Positions 32,027-45,120 of a stretch of 64,000 nt of DNA are shown in pieces. The stretch covers positions 5,865,501-5,929,500 of the forward strand of contig JACCIC010000003.1 of the NCBI GenBank assembly GCA_018907035.1, read 5' to 3'. This DNA is from Sycobia sp. Sy_11. Its lineage: Eukaryota; Arthropoda; Insecta; Hymenoptera; Epichrysomallidae. The position numbers and the translations under genes are program-made. The notes beneath the pieces are model-generated. The model saw nothing but the letters and a program-made list of their open reading frames with translations, was not told the DNA's origin and did no database searches. Each line of letters starts with the position of its first letter. The first letter of the stretch is position 1.

Positions 32027-33331
32027 TTAATTGACTTCTGAATCAGAGTTCTCAGGCGTATCAACGGGAGTATCGTTTGATGTGTGATTCGGTTTAATAT
32101 TATTTATTCTGTTTATTATTGAAGTACACCGTCGTTTAATATTGGAATCTCGAGCATTTGGGTAAATATCTAGTTCAAGGAATTTAATGAATTCATTTGT
32201 GTCATTTGTATATTGATTAATCATGCTTACTATATTGCGGACACCTTTGGATCTTTCTAAGAAATGTTTAAACTGGGCATAGTTTAGCAAGGTGTCTCCT
32301 TGGTTCAAATAATTGTTGAGCGCACTAAATTGTACATCGATTTTATTTTCTTGAGTGCTTATTGGTTCTTTTGCGTTATTGCTACTGTCTCTATTTATTT
32401 TGGCAGGCTCATTATTTTTAATTGTTTCACTTTTATTTTTCTTGTTTGGGGTTTTGTCTTTAATATTGGTTTTATTTTCATTGACCGCTGTATATATTTC
32501 ACTTTGGGATTCGGTCGAGCTTTTTACCGAATGAGTTCTTTTTTTGTCTTGCTTCTGTGTTTGCATTAGTTCAGAATTTAAGTCGATATTTGTCTCGTTT
32601 TTTTTTGCTCTGTTCTTAACTATATCATTAGTGATGTGACGTGTAGTATCGGTGTTATTATTGTGTATGCTACCTATCTTGGATTCCTTCGTATGATTGT
32701 TTACGGCTTCGGAACTACTACAGTTTCTTGCAACATGTCCTTCTATATTACAGACGAAGCATTTCAAAACTTCCACATTATTGAAGTTAATTCTGAAAGC
32801 TTCTGGGTTTTTTTCAACGTCTTCTGGTTTTACGTATATTTGTCTTCTGAAGCTCTCTACATGATTATATCCGTCTTTGCTTATGCTTGCCCTCAACGTT
32901 GTAATAGTAAATACGGGATATACTTTTAGATCGGTTAGTACATTTTCAAGTGCAAAGTTCGGTAATTCTGTCGGCATGTTAGAGAATATAATTCTTTTAT
33001 TTCGAGATCTAAGCAATCTGAGATTTACTTGTTTTCTATTGATTAGTATACAATTTTGGTTAGCTGTTATATGACTTACAAGGTCCTTGCTGCTTACATA
33101 CACGCAAATTCTATTATTAGAAATTCTAGACGCACTTAACACATTTTTCTTTTCCACTAAATCACCAATTGCACAAATATAATCGGTTAGATTTAAGCCG
33201 TCAGCGCAATCGAGTATTATACCTTACTCTCTTTTTGCTGATGCTGCAGTTGCATAGCCACTACTATTAGGTATCTCGATTTGAAACGTTGGAATAGTCG
33301 ATTGTGTTCGTCCTCCCGACTGTGACGCCAT
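32027..33331 (-). pseudogene. Retrotransposon ORF1 (gag-like, one CCHC knuckle)
   Basis: An ATG at 33329-33331 opens a frame that meets a single TAA at 33224-33226 and then continues in the same frame to a stop at 32027 (last 376 codons open). The middle has CFVCNIEGHVARNC, a C-x2-C-x4-H-x4-C nucleic-acid-binding knuckle. The second half is rich in Lys, Asn, Ser and Thr. One premature stop makes it a recent pseudogene. Confidence 0.75.
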
Positions 33332-33489
33332 GACGGCTCACCTCAGGGGAAATTTTAACTTATATCGAGCTAGTCGTATATTAACGGTACTTGTAAATAA
33401 ATAGATTAATACGGTGTTTACACGTATTGTTCGAAACGTTTTGAGACACGTCCGGTCACTACAACGTTTGAACGAAGACTGATTGTTAA

Positions 33490-36400
33490 AATTAAAAACC
33501 TACAATTCAATAATACGAACAATAAAATATGTACATATCTCATTCAGATCTCGAATGGCAGTAGGATGAAATCATTAACAAGTCTAAATTCTTTACTGCA
33601 TCAGTAACAAAAATCATCAGCAACATCTTAAACACAGTGTATATTCCAGTGTACTAAATGTCAAAGAATGGGGCACTCAAGTTTCAATTGCGGTTTTGGT
33701 TATAGAAGTGTCAAATGTAATCATAATCACGAGCCGGGCTCATCTAATTTACCCAAGATACTAACGATAAAAGTGAATTGTGAATAATTCAGTCGTCCAG
33801 CTTACTATGGATGATGCCCCTTCCTGAAATGTGTGAAAGAGCTTAAAATAAAAAATAATAATCGAAATATTAACCCGAAAATAAGTAAATTCAATGAAGT
33901 TACTAATATAATAGTCAATCACTAGTCTCTTTCCTAAACTTGCATCACTTTTGATGTAACTAATAACAATTCATATCGAAATTGTACTACTGTTAATAAA
34001 CCAACTACTACCAATAAACAGAATCAACATAATGCTTGGCTATCATAGCCCAATACAACGCAATTCCTTCACACCAATAATATCCCATTCACGGCTTAGA
34101 ATTTAGACAACAACCATATTATAAAAGAAAATTCTAAATAAGTCATTTTGTTCGTTAATCTCTTATAGTTATCTGAAGTTTAAAAGTCTTTAAATTTTTA
34201 TGTTTACGAAGTCGATATATTTTATAATTCTCTTGATCTTGATACAAATGATGGATAATATTATACCAAATTTATATAATATTCGCCATAGTTTTTTAGC
34301 AATTCTCTAAATTCTACATATCATTGCTCCTTACAAATTACCTCCATAAACGTACACTCAGTTATTTCTTTACAGAAAACACGAATTTCTTTAATTCATC
34401 ATGAATAATAGCATAGACTTGCACTTTTAAGAGAGACAGAATTATTACATCAGTATAAAGTATTGGGCATACAAGTAAGTTTTCAGCGTTTGTCAAAAGA
34501 TCGTGTCACCAATGGATCTTAGGCAGTAATGTCAGACCTAATGTATTCTATTCGTAGATTGTGTATCTGTTTATAACTTTGCAGTATTCTAGTCGAGCAT
34601 TTCTTTTGGCCTCGTTTATTTTATAGCATAATCATGGTAAGTTTTCGCCTAAATAAACATCATTTGCGGTAAGTGCTGATTCTATTCTTTAATACAAGGG
34701 AAAGTGCGGCTGAAGCCTAATGTTTGCTTTCGAAAACTTATGGAGTGGAATGTATTGATGAATCGATGTACCGTGAGTGGTTCAAATGATTAAAAAGCCG
34801 AAAAGTTTTGTAGACGAAGTAGTAGACGCTTTACTGGATGAGGATACATGTCAGATTCAAAAAGAACTTGCTGTATCATTGGGCGTTATATAACAAGCTG
34901 TTTCCCTGCGCTTCAAAGCATTGGGATTTATTCAAATGTTGGAAATTGGGTACCGTAGGAATTGAAACCAAGAAACGTCGAACGGTGATTTTGCATGTCC
35001 GAAATGTTGCTGCAGAGGTAAAAAAATAGATAAAAATCTCTGCATTATCGACAATATATTCAATATTATAAACTTATTATGACATAAAATTCCTACATTA
35101 TACTACAGTAGTGACCATAAAGCACTTATTTTTCAGATTATCCTAGACTTCCCTTTGGAAGTCACTGATCCTTCTTTAAAACACAAATTCATTTTTAAGA
35201 AAACCAAATGGAAAAAATTCTACAGTAGCTTGCAAAAAATTACTATAATTCGAATATTGAATTACGAATGAGGAATTTTCGCAATGCTTCGATAACGCAA
35301 ATAAAATAATTTCTAATACAATTATCTACCACTGTCCTATAATTAAATAAAAAATAGTATCTTTCAAAATAAATCTTACAAAACAAAGAAATTACATACA
35401 TACAAATCATTCTAAATAACTTTCCTCTATTATTTAACAACCAACTCTCGTAATTCTTTCCTTCGTATAAAACTTTTAATTAAAAGTATTAACAGTTTAA
35501 TAAAAACGAATGCACACACTCTTACAATAACTATTGGCATAGTTTTCTCAGGCTTAACAAGAAAATTTCAATTGACTTCCACGCAATCTCTGATTGTGAG
35601 ATAGATATAATTAACCAAGCAGGTTGTAATGTTAGTAATTCACATCATAATGATAATCATTTTACTATTTCCACAGCTATGGATATTCTTAATATTATGG
35701 GTGCCCATTATGAGAAAATCCGCTCCCCACCTTATACGTCACCTAGTATTAATTTAATCCCTATAGTGAATAATTACGTCGATCCATTAATTAACAGTTT
35801 TATTTGTAACAAATCTCATTAAATCATAATAACAGAATTTAGACCTAATAATTTATTCAGCAGTCCCCATTTCGATACCATTTCTTCGATTTTTTTCATA
35901 AATATTAATTATTTCAAATTCATTTTAACACCATTATCTTGTTTTGACAAAACTCCATCCATTGTTTTGAAACACCTCCCAATTACTCGATTACACCTCT
36001 AATATTATACTCGAATTTACTATTATTTTCAATAACTGCATATATAAAACATTTTATCCTTCCGCATGGAAAAACGTTTCCGATTAAAAAAAATACAGGT
36101 CCTCACTCCTCAACTCATTTTCGACCCATTTCTGTCAGACCTATCAGAAAAATTTTTGAAACCACAATAAACAATGTCCTTAAATGACATTATACTTTCG
36201 ACAATATCATCTCTGATACTCAATTGGGCTTTATAAATAAATATTCCACAACCTATGTTATTCATAAATTTGTATACGATATCAATTATCACTTACACTG
36301 CAAAGATTACGTAGATGCGTGTTTACTAGATATCGAAAAGACTATTAATTCTGTATGGATTAAAGATCCGCTTTACACCCTTTCTACCCTCAATTTCTCA

Positions 36401-37560
36401 ACAGAATTCATCAAACTAATTTGTTGTATGACGAGTAATAGGTCCCTTACTACACGGAATGAAACAGTTACGTCATCAAATACATTTTTAGTTGCATAAG
36501 GACTCTTGCAAGGGAGAGTGAACTTCCCGAGCCTTTTTAATATTTTCACTCGTAATATACCTAAGCTATTTAAGCAAAACAATAACAATAGTACATACAC
36601 ATATAGGTGCATGATAGAGAAAAATCCCATTTTAATTCAAAATTATTTAGAAATACTAGTAAATAATATTATAAAGCATTAAGACATAATTAATTTAAAG
36701 TTGACCCTCACAAATTCGAATTAATACTGTTTAGACGCCCTCTAAATCAAATAGCACCCAATAGCAGACCCTATATTAAAATCTTTCAGAATAATATACT
36801 GAATAACAACAAGTCTATTATACTAAATAATGCTCATTCTGTGAAATTCTGAGGTGTCTACTTGGACAATCTTCTCAGAATGAACGCACATATTAGTGCT
36901 CAACTTAATAAAAACAGATCATTTTATAAATTATACGGTTGTCTTTTTCATAGCAAATCATTAGATAAAACTGCAAAAGTTGTTTGTTACATACTTCTTA
37001 TCCGTTCCTTACTGACCTGTGCATGCCCATCGTGGTGGAATATAAGTGCTTCTCTAATGGAGAATCTGCGGAAATTTGCATGTCTCAGAGCTTCTCTCCA
37101 TCTTCATAGATTAAACGATTTTCATAAAACTTACATTAGTAACAAAATACGTATAACGTAGACAATTTTATCACCAAACTGATTAGGGACCACTACGCAA
37201 ACATTTCTAATTCTAATAATAACTTTTTATATTTTAACTTCTAATAATAACTTTTAATTATTATTAATTAATTATTAATTAATTATTATTAATTAATTCA
37301 TGCAAGATTGCAACAATATCTCCATTCTATACCATGCCTCTCGCCATCAGGCGAATCAAAAAATTTATTTTAATTCTCCGTTTAATTCACATAATTATAT
37401 CTACTCTACCGCCATTCTTTCATGCGACTATTTTAAAACTGAGGAAAACTTGAACTTCTATAATAAGTTTTATTTTCCCCTTCCTGTATGTTATTGTTCA
37501 GTTTTTTTTTTTTATTAATCTTTTTTCACCTGTTACTCATACAACTATGTCAGGTTTCTT
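33490..37560 (+). mobile_element. Decayed non-LTR retrotransposon (Jockey-like), interrupted by a mariner
   Basis: Plus-strand frames with many stops show a zinc knuckle (CTKCQRMGHSSFNC, about 33655-33700), an endonuclease tail (SDHKALIF, about 35110-35135, then TKWKKFYSSL), RT blocks (FRPISVRPIRKIFE near 36118-36160, then a Leu-Asp-Ile-Glu-Lys segment near 36330), and post-RT sequence GVYLDNLLRMNAHISAQL ending with LLTCACPSWWN (about 36850-37050). The order and motifs are those of a full-length two-ORF element that is long dead. A mariner fragment splits the endonuclease region. Confidence 0.65.
34445..35040 (+). mobile_element. Mariner 5' fragment nested in the retrotransposon
   Basis: From ttgggcatacaagtaagttt (about 34464) a mariner N-terminal half can be followed: ESAAEA near 34690, ECIDESMYREWFK, LLDEDTC near 34835 and ETKKRR near 34965. 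These match the corresponding blocks of the intact mariner at 43165-44450 (KSAAETH, LLDEDSC), with stops and frameshifts. No catalytic region is present. Confidence 0.6.
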
Positions 37561-38590
37561 TGAACTAAATTGCTTAGCCAATGTATAATAATCATACTGC
37601 ATTTAATAGATTTCTTTTGTATTACCGCAATGCGAGACCCTCTGATTGGGCAACGTTTTCATTATTTGCTACTTTTAAGTCTTTTTATTAATAGATTTAT
37701 TTGTACCTAATATATAATATTGCTAAATATATCAAACAATGTTCTTTCAAAATAAGCGTTGGGCGCCCTTAGTACTTGGATGCGTGGCCGCTTGGAAACC
37801 CCGCGTAAAATTGACTTTTCTTGTTTTTTTAATTAAAAATATTTTGAAAAACATACACTAATTAACAAATTTATTAAAAGAATTGGTTTTATTTATGAAA
37901 ATAATAGTTTGTCTTATTGAAAGTCGCAATTACTATGAAATTGATCTTTTGAGAAACGCTGGAAACTTACTTGTACGCCCAATATATTTTCACTTGTCTC
38001 TGTAATAAATTGCATTTTAACAGTAAAATATTCTCTAAGCTTAATAAATTTTTAACTTATTTCCCATATAATCTTTGTTAAATTAATTAAAAAATCATGT
38101 TGCAACTTATACAAGGCATACATTCACACATATCGCTCTCATGATGAGCCCTATAAAAATAAGATAGTGGAACCAGTAAACGATAAATTATTATATAGGG
38201 TTTCAACTTAGTTTTGCTAAAACGTAATTAATCTTGAATAAATACATTTAGATTTTATTATTCATACACAATTGGATTATACAAATCAAATAATATAAAA
38301 AAAAATTATTTTACTGCAAATTTATTTTACTGAAAATTGGCTTCGGTTTAAAATGTTGAAATTAAATGGTTAATACATAGAAGAAAAAAAACGTGTTTCA
38401 AAAAATGTCATTTTCTTAGTTTTCGAACTAAAAGCGCGCATACTATGTTAAAACTTAAAATAGACATTTTTATTCCTCTACTTTTTTTCAAACGGCACTA
38501 TTTATTTTTATTATTATTGTAAAAATTGAAAGTCAGCTAATGTACAAATATTAACTATAATTTCCAAAGAGCGAATTTTCTTGGACGTTC
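37560..38590. other. AT-rich non-coding DNA
   Basis: About 1 kb after the retrotransposon. Nothing recognised. Confidence 0.5.
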
Positions 38591-39001
38591 ATTAATAATA
38601 TCGTTGGTCGTTTAAATTAACGAGAACTGGGTCGCCAGATAAAGAGAAGTGCGATTCAGCAGCCTTTTATACTTCTTCAACTTCCGTTCGCTCAACCCAC
38701 GTAACACGACGTGGCTATAGATTTACCGTGGCTGCTCGTTGGGCGAGAAGAGGCCTGAAGAGGGTAAAAGGGTGCGCAGGAGGAAAGAACCAGAGATGGA
38801 AAAGTACATAATAGACTAAGTGAAGGGCCATTTGGCATTTTCCATACTCGCGTGGCAACGAGAGCAATTTTCTCGTTCGCCCGCGTGCCAGGGAGACTCC
38901 TCGCCTCCCGCGGTTCTGTATAACATATACGTACTATCGCCGCACCCATCATGCAGATAAATGGTAAATATAGCGAAGAAGTGCGCGTGCTTTGCTACTG
39001 A

Positions 39002-39060
<59 letters not shown>

Positions 39061-39740
39061 TATTAAGAGCGTTCCTCCCTCGTCACCCTGCCCCTGGTGT
39101 TTCGATTTTGTTTTTGCTCGCGGAGGGAGGGGTGGCCGATGCGAGCGGATGATTATGTATGTGTAGACAAGAAAAAGGAATAAAGATAATAAAACGCGCC
39201 TTTAAGCGCGTACGTGTGTGCGAACGCGCGCGCGGCCGTTGCGACGCGGACGATAAATCATACGGTACCGCGTGCGCGCCGCCGCGGCAATGCTTTAATC
39301 AAGGCCGCTTCGGGGGATGAGGCGTTCGCGTGATTTTTCCCATTTTATTTTCCTTTATACCTCTCGCCGCCCCTCCTCCGCCACGCTCTTTCTCTCTTCT
39401 TCGCTCTTCCGTTATACATCTCGCCGCGCGCGGGTATAAACGAAGAAAGTATGCGCGTTGTATATCGCCTCGTTACAAGCCACATTAATCCAAATTAGTC
39501 GTTCAAATGTATCGCGCGTATTATGCATTTTTGCCTTTGCCTTGTCTTCTTGTTTTTCTTTTTTTTTTTTTGTGGCGGTGCCTTCCTGATCTCGCGATTA
39601 TATCGCGTTGGATTGGCATTTTTACCAGCGCTAAGTGGAATAAAAGGGATGCATGCAAAAGGGTTACGAGTTGCGCGTACATGTAACATATGTATGCATG
39701 TGTACATAAAAGAATGCTCCACGCACTGACTAATTGATCA
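38590..39740. promoter_or_regulatory. CpG-rich block
   Basis: A marked rise in GC and CpG, with several CGCGCG runs around 39200-39440, interrupted by an (AT)n array at 39003-39058. Short ORFs on both strands show no family motif. It resembles other CpG-rich blocks in this window and may be regulatory DNA of the putative long Tmc intron. Function is inferred from composition only. Confidence 0.3.
39003..39058. repeat. (AT)n microsatellite
   Basis: About 56 bases of AT array inside a CpG-rich block. Confidence 0.95.
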
Positions 39741-41690
39741 ACGTTCAATTTTAATCGCTTAGCCTACTACTGTATATTTCGAATTTTGACGGTATATACA
39801 TCTTTGGACTTGCAAGTGTCCTTGAAAAAGGGATATACCTTACTCTGTGCTTCGGTGAACGTATAAATCTGAAATAATGTTTTTATCATCAATTATTAGC
39901 TATCAAATTATCATGAACGACATTTCTGAAATGTACCCACAAAGCATCGCTGAAGGCATCAACTAAACAATCAAGAGTATTTTTATGTATTATTGCGTTT
40001 TATTTAGATAATTGTATATTTCAAACGTTCGGAATTCGATTTGGATTAATAATGGTAGTTGATGCAAATACCTAAAAACTAACAAATAGCTGTCATTTTT
40101 ACGCAATGTGGATGTTTAAAAATTAGTTATAAGTATATTAGAACAAAATTACATTGATTATTGTTTATTTTTTTAATGATGAATTGGTCGATGACGAAAT
40201 TCAAAGATATTTTAGTATAAATGATGTACATGCCAGTTGAAATTAATAAACAGTGTTGGTAATAGCGGTTTAATTTTCAAATTAGGTGAAATAATCACTA
40301 TAAGAATAGGCGGCAAGAACGATTACGTTAAATATTTAAATTCCAGTAAACAATTAAGCGTTTGTTTCAAAATGTACCAAAATTTAAAGCATGATATGTC
40401 AGCTTGTATTGTTGCATTTTACGATGCGTATAAACGACAAAGTTTGATCCCAACTTGATAAGCTTGTCGAGCCACCTTATCGATGATTTTATCACATTTA
40501 CAGACGGAATTGTATAACATCAAATGAATTGATTAATTAAGAACTTGCCGTTTAAACTGAAAATTGAAAAACATATGTATAAAGAAATCGAAGGAAACTC
40601 ATCTAATTTAACCGTGAGCATTTATTTATAATTTTCAATTTCATAAAGTAAAGGTATAAAATGAAACTGACAAAACATTATGGCAAACGTAGAAATAAAT
40701 GTAAATCAAATCACTAATAATGTAAAAACTAGAACTTTTTTATTATAATATTAGATTTCTTTTGACAGATGAGTATAGATACACTTTTCTACGTATTTTG
40801 CTTTGTTGGATATGAATCTATTTTGAAAGATTAAAAAAAAGTATAAATGCTACACTTAGGTACTAACCCCTATATAGGAATATTACAGGACTAAACAGTC
40901 TTTTGGCGGGGAGGGGGGTTGGTTTAGCTATATTGAATCTGACATTTGGCATTTTAACACGATCGCGGCTGATTATCCACTATAATGGTGAGACACTTAT
41001 TTCGTATTCTTTCAGGCGTATGATATTAATTCATAGTGCGTAAAATTATTTTTATGCACTAATATCTTAAAATTTCAAAAAGTTTTTCACGAATTACAAT
41101 TTTAAACGCAGAAAAAATGTAAGAATTTATTGTTTCACCTAGCAGATATTTTTTCATATGTATTTCAATATCATCTGATTATTAAATTTGAAAAACTAAA
41201 TAATCTAAATTTCAAAGAACGATGTGTCGGTTTTTAAATATAGTGGTTGCTAAATTAGAAGCTTGTAGCTTTTGGCGGCACTATTGAGATTTTCAATAGA
41301 ATGAAAATTCTCGATGTGAAGAAAACTCAAACATAGCAAAAAACCGCGGTTTCTCATACGCTACGATATCTCGGAAAACTAAGTTGACGGAGAAACTCAG
41401 GGTTTGGATTCGGATTCGGCGCATCAAATTCCTTTGGATACACCAGGTTCGGCCTGTGTAATCTATCATGACTCATAAGCGAATTTTCTTACAAGACCAT
41501 GGAATCCGATAAAGCCTACGTAAATATATTTATTGAAAACTGGAAACCAAAAATAAAACAAGAAATGAAAGCACAATGTTGAGAAATCGTCCTCACATGT
41601 ATCTCACGATCAAGTTCTGTTCTTTGTAACCAAGGAATTGCCTCAAGATGCTCGAGATTTCCCTAATTCCAGCCAGCTGCCCCGATCCCC
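39740..41690. other. AT-rich non-coding DNA
   Basis: No supportable gene. The 73-codon frame at 40237-40458 has no recognisable motif or splice context. Confidence 0.45.
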
Positions 41691-41699
41691 CTGGCATCC

Positions 41700-42085
41700 C
41701 GGTGCTCTTTGAGCATCGGCTGGTCGAGTCACGCCTTTTCCCACGCGACGTCACGACCGTATATATATAAAATAGCTATCGCGACGCGCACGCCATTTCT
41801 CCGAAAAAAAAGTGGAGGTAACGAGGGAGGCAAAGGCTGAGAAAGGGAGAGGGAAGGGGGTAGGAGGCCGGCGACCGAAAAATCACCGTTCGATAATGGG
41901 CGTCGCGTGCGCGCTCCCGTGACCTCGTCCGCGCGCCTCGCGCTTGCGGTCTGTCGTCCCCCGCGCTCTCGCCGCAAGCGCGAACGTAATCATTAGCGTA
42001 TTATACGTATGGCGAGCGTATACGCCGTAAAGCTAAGCACTGTTTTCTCGGCGGGTATTCTTGTCGAGAGGGCTTTCGATTACAT

Positions 42086-42090
<5 letters not shown>
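41700..42090. promoter_or_regulatory. CpG-rich block
   Basis: A GC- and CpG-rich stretch of about 400 bases ending at an (AT)n array (42090-42132). The minus-strand ORF 41729-41977 is low-complexity (Pro/Leu/Ser) and looks like a by-product of composition. Confidence 0.3.

Positions 42091-42132
<42 letters not shown>
42090..42132. repeat. (AT)n microsatellite
   Basis: About 43 bases of TA array. Confidence 0.95.
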
Positions 42133-42135
<3 letters not shown>

Positions 42136-43164
42136 GCGCTATCTAAAAATTACAACGCTCACGTGGTGTTGCACGTCGATTGCAGTTGTTTTTTCAAAAA
42201 CCTTCTTTCTTATCGAGTATCGAGAAAATTGAGGGGGAAAAATATGTTATTAACCTTTAAATTGTCGATTTTATCGTCTTTCTTACATCCTCGCACAATG
42301 CATTTGGAAGGCTGTGGATGGTACATGTGCGGTGGATTGATATCGCGTTGAAAAGAGAGTGATACTTTGCCATGAGCAAAAGACACGCGGAGCTTCGGCG
42401 CGGCATGTACGATTATGCTTTCAATTCGGATTCTTCTCAAATCAATAGGTACTGAAAATGGACTTTTATGATATATAATATAAAATTGTTGATTATAACG
42501 AATAAAAAAAAATTAAAGACAGTCCAAAAAATGTTTATTAAATTTAAAACGTCTAGAGATAAAAATTTTTGAATTGTATCAAATCGAAATGATTTCTAGA
42601 GAACAATGTAAATAATATGAGGATTAATGATTTCCTTATAATTAATAGCATCTCATTTTTCTGTCTGTTTAAAGAATTCGCTCGTTCAGAACATTTTTTC
42701 TACTATTTTCTCGGTATTCCAACGACATTATTCTCGTCCAGAAGGTCAAAATTCATTTAAAAAATCTTGGTGAATTGGCTTTTTTCGAGAAGACAGCTAA
42801 ACCCTGTTACAGAATTTATTTTTCCTGATTGAACGAATCCCGACGATATAAATTAACTTATAATTTTGGGCTGGCTTCTCGTTTTTGGGATGATGCTCTA
42901 TCCTTGGCCATTCTGTCAATGGCCATTTTATCAAAAAATTGACGTTTTATTCATAAAAATTAAAGCAGTTCTTCTTTTCATTGTTTTTAATTTTTTTTAT
43001 ACACAATAGCTCACAAATGTCAAAAGTTTGCCTTTTGTATCGATATGGACTCATATTTTTATAGAGCTAGAAATAATTGCTAACGACACACTTCCACTGA
43101 AGTGTTTAAAAATAACTTACTTTTCAAATTTATGCATCGCTTCCCTTAACTTGTGTATAAATTA

Positions 43165-43196
43165 TTAGGAGTGTGAATAAGTCTTTCCCGTTTTTT
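43165..43196 (+). repeat. Mariner left terminal inverted repeat
   Basis: Starts ttaggagtgtgaataagtct after a TA; matches the right end inverted. Confidence 0.9.
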
Positions 43197-43336
43197 GTAA
43201 GAGATGGCGCCACCAATACTGTGCGAGTATTCAATGGTTACATATGTCATAATCAAAGCTTATTCATATGTCAACAATTTCATACTAACACATTAGTTAA
43301 AATTTTTTCGCATCATAAATTTTTGATATCGTGAAA

Positions 43337-44374
43337 ATGTCGAAATTTGAGCCGAGTCGACGTCATTTGCGGGAAGTTTCACTTTATTGGTTCAATTTGA
43401 AGAAATCTGCTGCCGAGACGCATCGATTGCTTCAGGGGGCTTATGGAGAAGGTTGTGTCGATGATTCAAGTGTTCGCGGATGGTTTCGACGCTTCAAAAG
43501 CGGTGATTTCGACGTGGAAGACCAGGAGCGTTCCGGGCGGCCGCAAATCTTTGAAGATCGAGAATTGGCGACTTTGCTTGATGAAGATTCTTGTCAAACG
43601 CAAGAAGAACTTGCTGAAGCATTGAGAGTTGACCGAACAACCATTTCCAAGCGTTTGAAAGCCATGGGAATGATCCAAAAGCAAGGAAATTGGGTGCCGT
43701 ACGAACTGAAGCTGAGAGACGTCGAACGGCGCTTTTTCACTTGCGAACAGCTGCTTCAGCGACATAAAAGAAAGGGTTTTCTGCATTGTATCGTGACTGG
43801 CGATGAAAAGTGGATACGTTACGATAATCCGAAGCGAAGAAAATCATGGGGACTACCCGGCCATGCATCATCATCGACGGCCAAGCCAAATATTCATGGC
43901 GCCAAGCTCATGCTCTGTATATGGTGGGACCAGCTAGGTGTGGTTTACTATGAGCTTCTGAAACCGAATGAAAGGATCACAGGCGAGGTCTATCGACGAC
44001 AATTGATGCGTTTGAGCCGCGCACTGCGAGAAAAACGGCCACAATACTCCGACAGGCACGACAAAGTTATTTTGCAACATGACAATGCTCGCCCACATGT
44101 TGCACCGCCGGTGAAAACATACTTAGAAACGCTCAAATGGGAAGTCCTACCCCACCCGCCGTATAGTCCAGACGTTGCTCCGTCTGATTACCATCTCTTC
44201 AGATCGATGACGCATGGCCTGGCTGACCAGCACTTCCATTCCTACGAGGAAGCCAAAAAATGGGTGGATGACTGGATAGAGGCCAAACCGGTCGAATTTT
44301 TTCACAACGGGATTCGTATGTTGCCAGAAAGATGGGAAAAAGTTGTAGCTAGCGATGGCCAATACTTTCAATAA
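43337..44374 (+). CDS. Mariner transposase, full length (345 aa)
   Basis: The enzyme cuts and inserts the element at TA sites. The ATG at 43337 (MSKFEPSRRHLREVS) is the proper start; reading two codons further upstream would require a GTG. The N-terminal half has two helix-turn-helix parts (KSAAETHRLLQ...VRGWFRRFKSGDF and TQEELAEALRVDRTTISKRL) with the GRP linker, then WVPYEL (usually WVPHEL). Catalytic Asp residues lie in TGDEKWI, LQHDNARPH and SPDVAPSDYHLF, with 34 residues between the second and third: the DD34D signature. The length of 345 matches Mos1. Related to the mauritiana/cecropia mariners. A TAA ends the frame and AATAAA follows about 24 bases later. Confidence 0.95.
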   Translation: MSKFEPSRRHLREVSLYWFNLKKSAAETHRLLQGAYGEGCVDDSSVRGWFRRFKSGDFDVEDQERSGRPQIFEDRELATLLDEDSCQTQEELAEALRVDRTTISKRLKAMGMIQKQGNWVPYELKLRDVERRFFTCEQLLQRHKRKGFLHCIVTGDEKWIRYDNPKRRKSWGLPGHASSSTAKPNIHGAKLMLCIWWDQLGVVYYELLKPNERITGEVYRRQLMRLSRALREKRPQYSDRHDKVILQHDNARPHVAPPVKTYLETLKWEVLPHPPYSPDVAPSDYHLFRSMTHGLADQHFHSYEEAKKWVDDWIEAKPVEFFHNGIRMLPERWEKVVASDGQYFQ

Positions 44375-44418
44375 TTCATTTGTAACCATTTTTTCACAAT
44401 AAAGGCTCAAAATTTGAA

Positions 44419-44450
44419 AAAAAACGGGAAAGACTTATTCACATACCTGA
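44419..44450 (-). repeat. Mariner right terminal inverted repeat
   Basis: Inverted, it reads tcaggtatgtgaataagtct and continues as the left repeat; followed by TA. Confidence 0.9.
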
Positions 44451-44452
44451 TA

Positions 44453-45120
44453 CTTATATACTGCAGTTTTTAAATTACAAGATCTCAATAAATCTAGTGA
44501 AACTTAAATTTATTATTTACTATTACATTATTTTATTAATTGCCGTTATTATACCTATGTTATTATACCTGTACTCCAGCGCGTTACGGATAAAGAATAT
44601 GAGGCGATTCCGATTGATAAGAATTATAATCATGAAAAAGGATATAATCTTCGGTGATCATATATATATATATATAATTCGGTTAAGATGCTAATGGTAG
44701 ATTGTTGAAATAATAATAGAACAGTTGATACCTTCGTTTTCTCGGCCGGTATTTTTATTTTCTCATTAATAAAATTTTTTTAGGTTTCAAACCTAAAAAG
44801 GCTCCTGTTTAGGCAATGTTAAAACAAACATAAATATTTTATAAGAAGACAATCTTGATCCGGTGAGTTGAGGTTTATCGTCTATTTAAATTTATTCTGT
44901 AACTTTGTATTATCAAATATAAAATAACTCCGAATATAAAATATTTATAATTAAAAAATAGTAACCTACATATAAATGCCTCTGAGTTATTTTTTATGTA
45001 GGTCACCTTATTAATTACTATATATATATATGTATAGGTATATATGAAGTAACCGCCTAAGAGCCGAGCCAAGCTAATAAATTAACCGCGGTAATCAGGA
45101 TTAGAATATCTGGAGATGAG
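44453..45120. other. AT-rich non-coding DNA
   Basis: Nothing recognised apart from short AT runs. Confidence 0.45.

Larger units (their letters stand above)
29570..33480 (-). mobile_element. Non-LTR retrotransposon of I/Jockey type, defective
   Basis: A nearly full-length but broken two-ORF element. The 3' end carries an (AAAT)n-type tail, seen on the plus strand as tttatttatttatttc near 29575. ORF1 (33331-32027) has one zinc knuckle; ORF2 has an apurinic-type endonuclease and part of a reverse transcriptase, then jumps to the C-terminal zinc-finger region. The core of the polymerase is deleted (see findings). The head lies next to a plus-strand element starting near 33490. Confidence 0.8.
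43165..44450 (+). mobile_element. Apparently intact mariner transposon, 1286 bp
   Basis: The ends are inverted repeats of about 32 bp (43165-43196 and 44419-44450) sharing tgtgaataagtctttcccgt, with about three mismatches. Each end is followed by TA (43163-43164 and 44451-44452), the mariner target duplication. Inside is one uninterrupted transposase gene. The 1286-bp length is the same as that of Drosophila Mos1. With no stop, frameshift or lost triad residue, it looks recent and possibly still mobile. Confidence 0.93.

Noticed and set aside
43466..43786. Minus-strand ORF inside the mariner
   Set aside because: Antisense shadow of the transposase gene.
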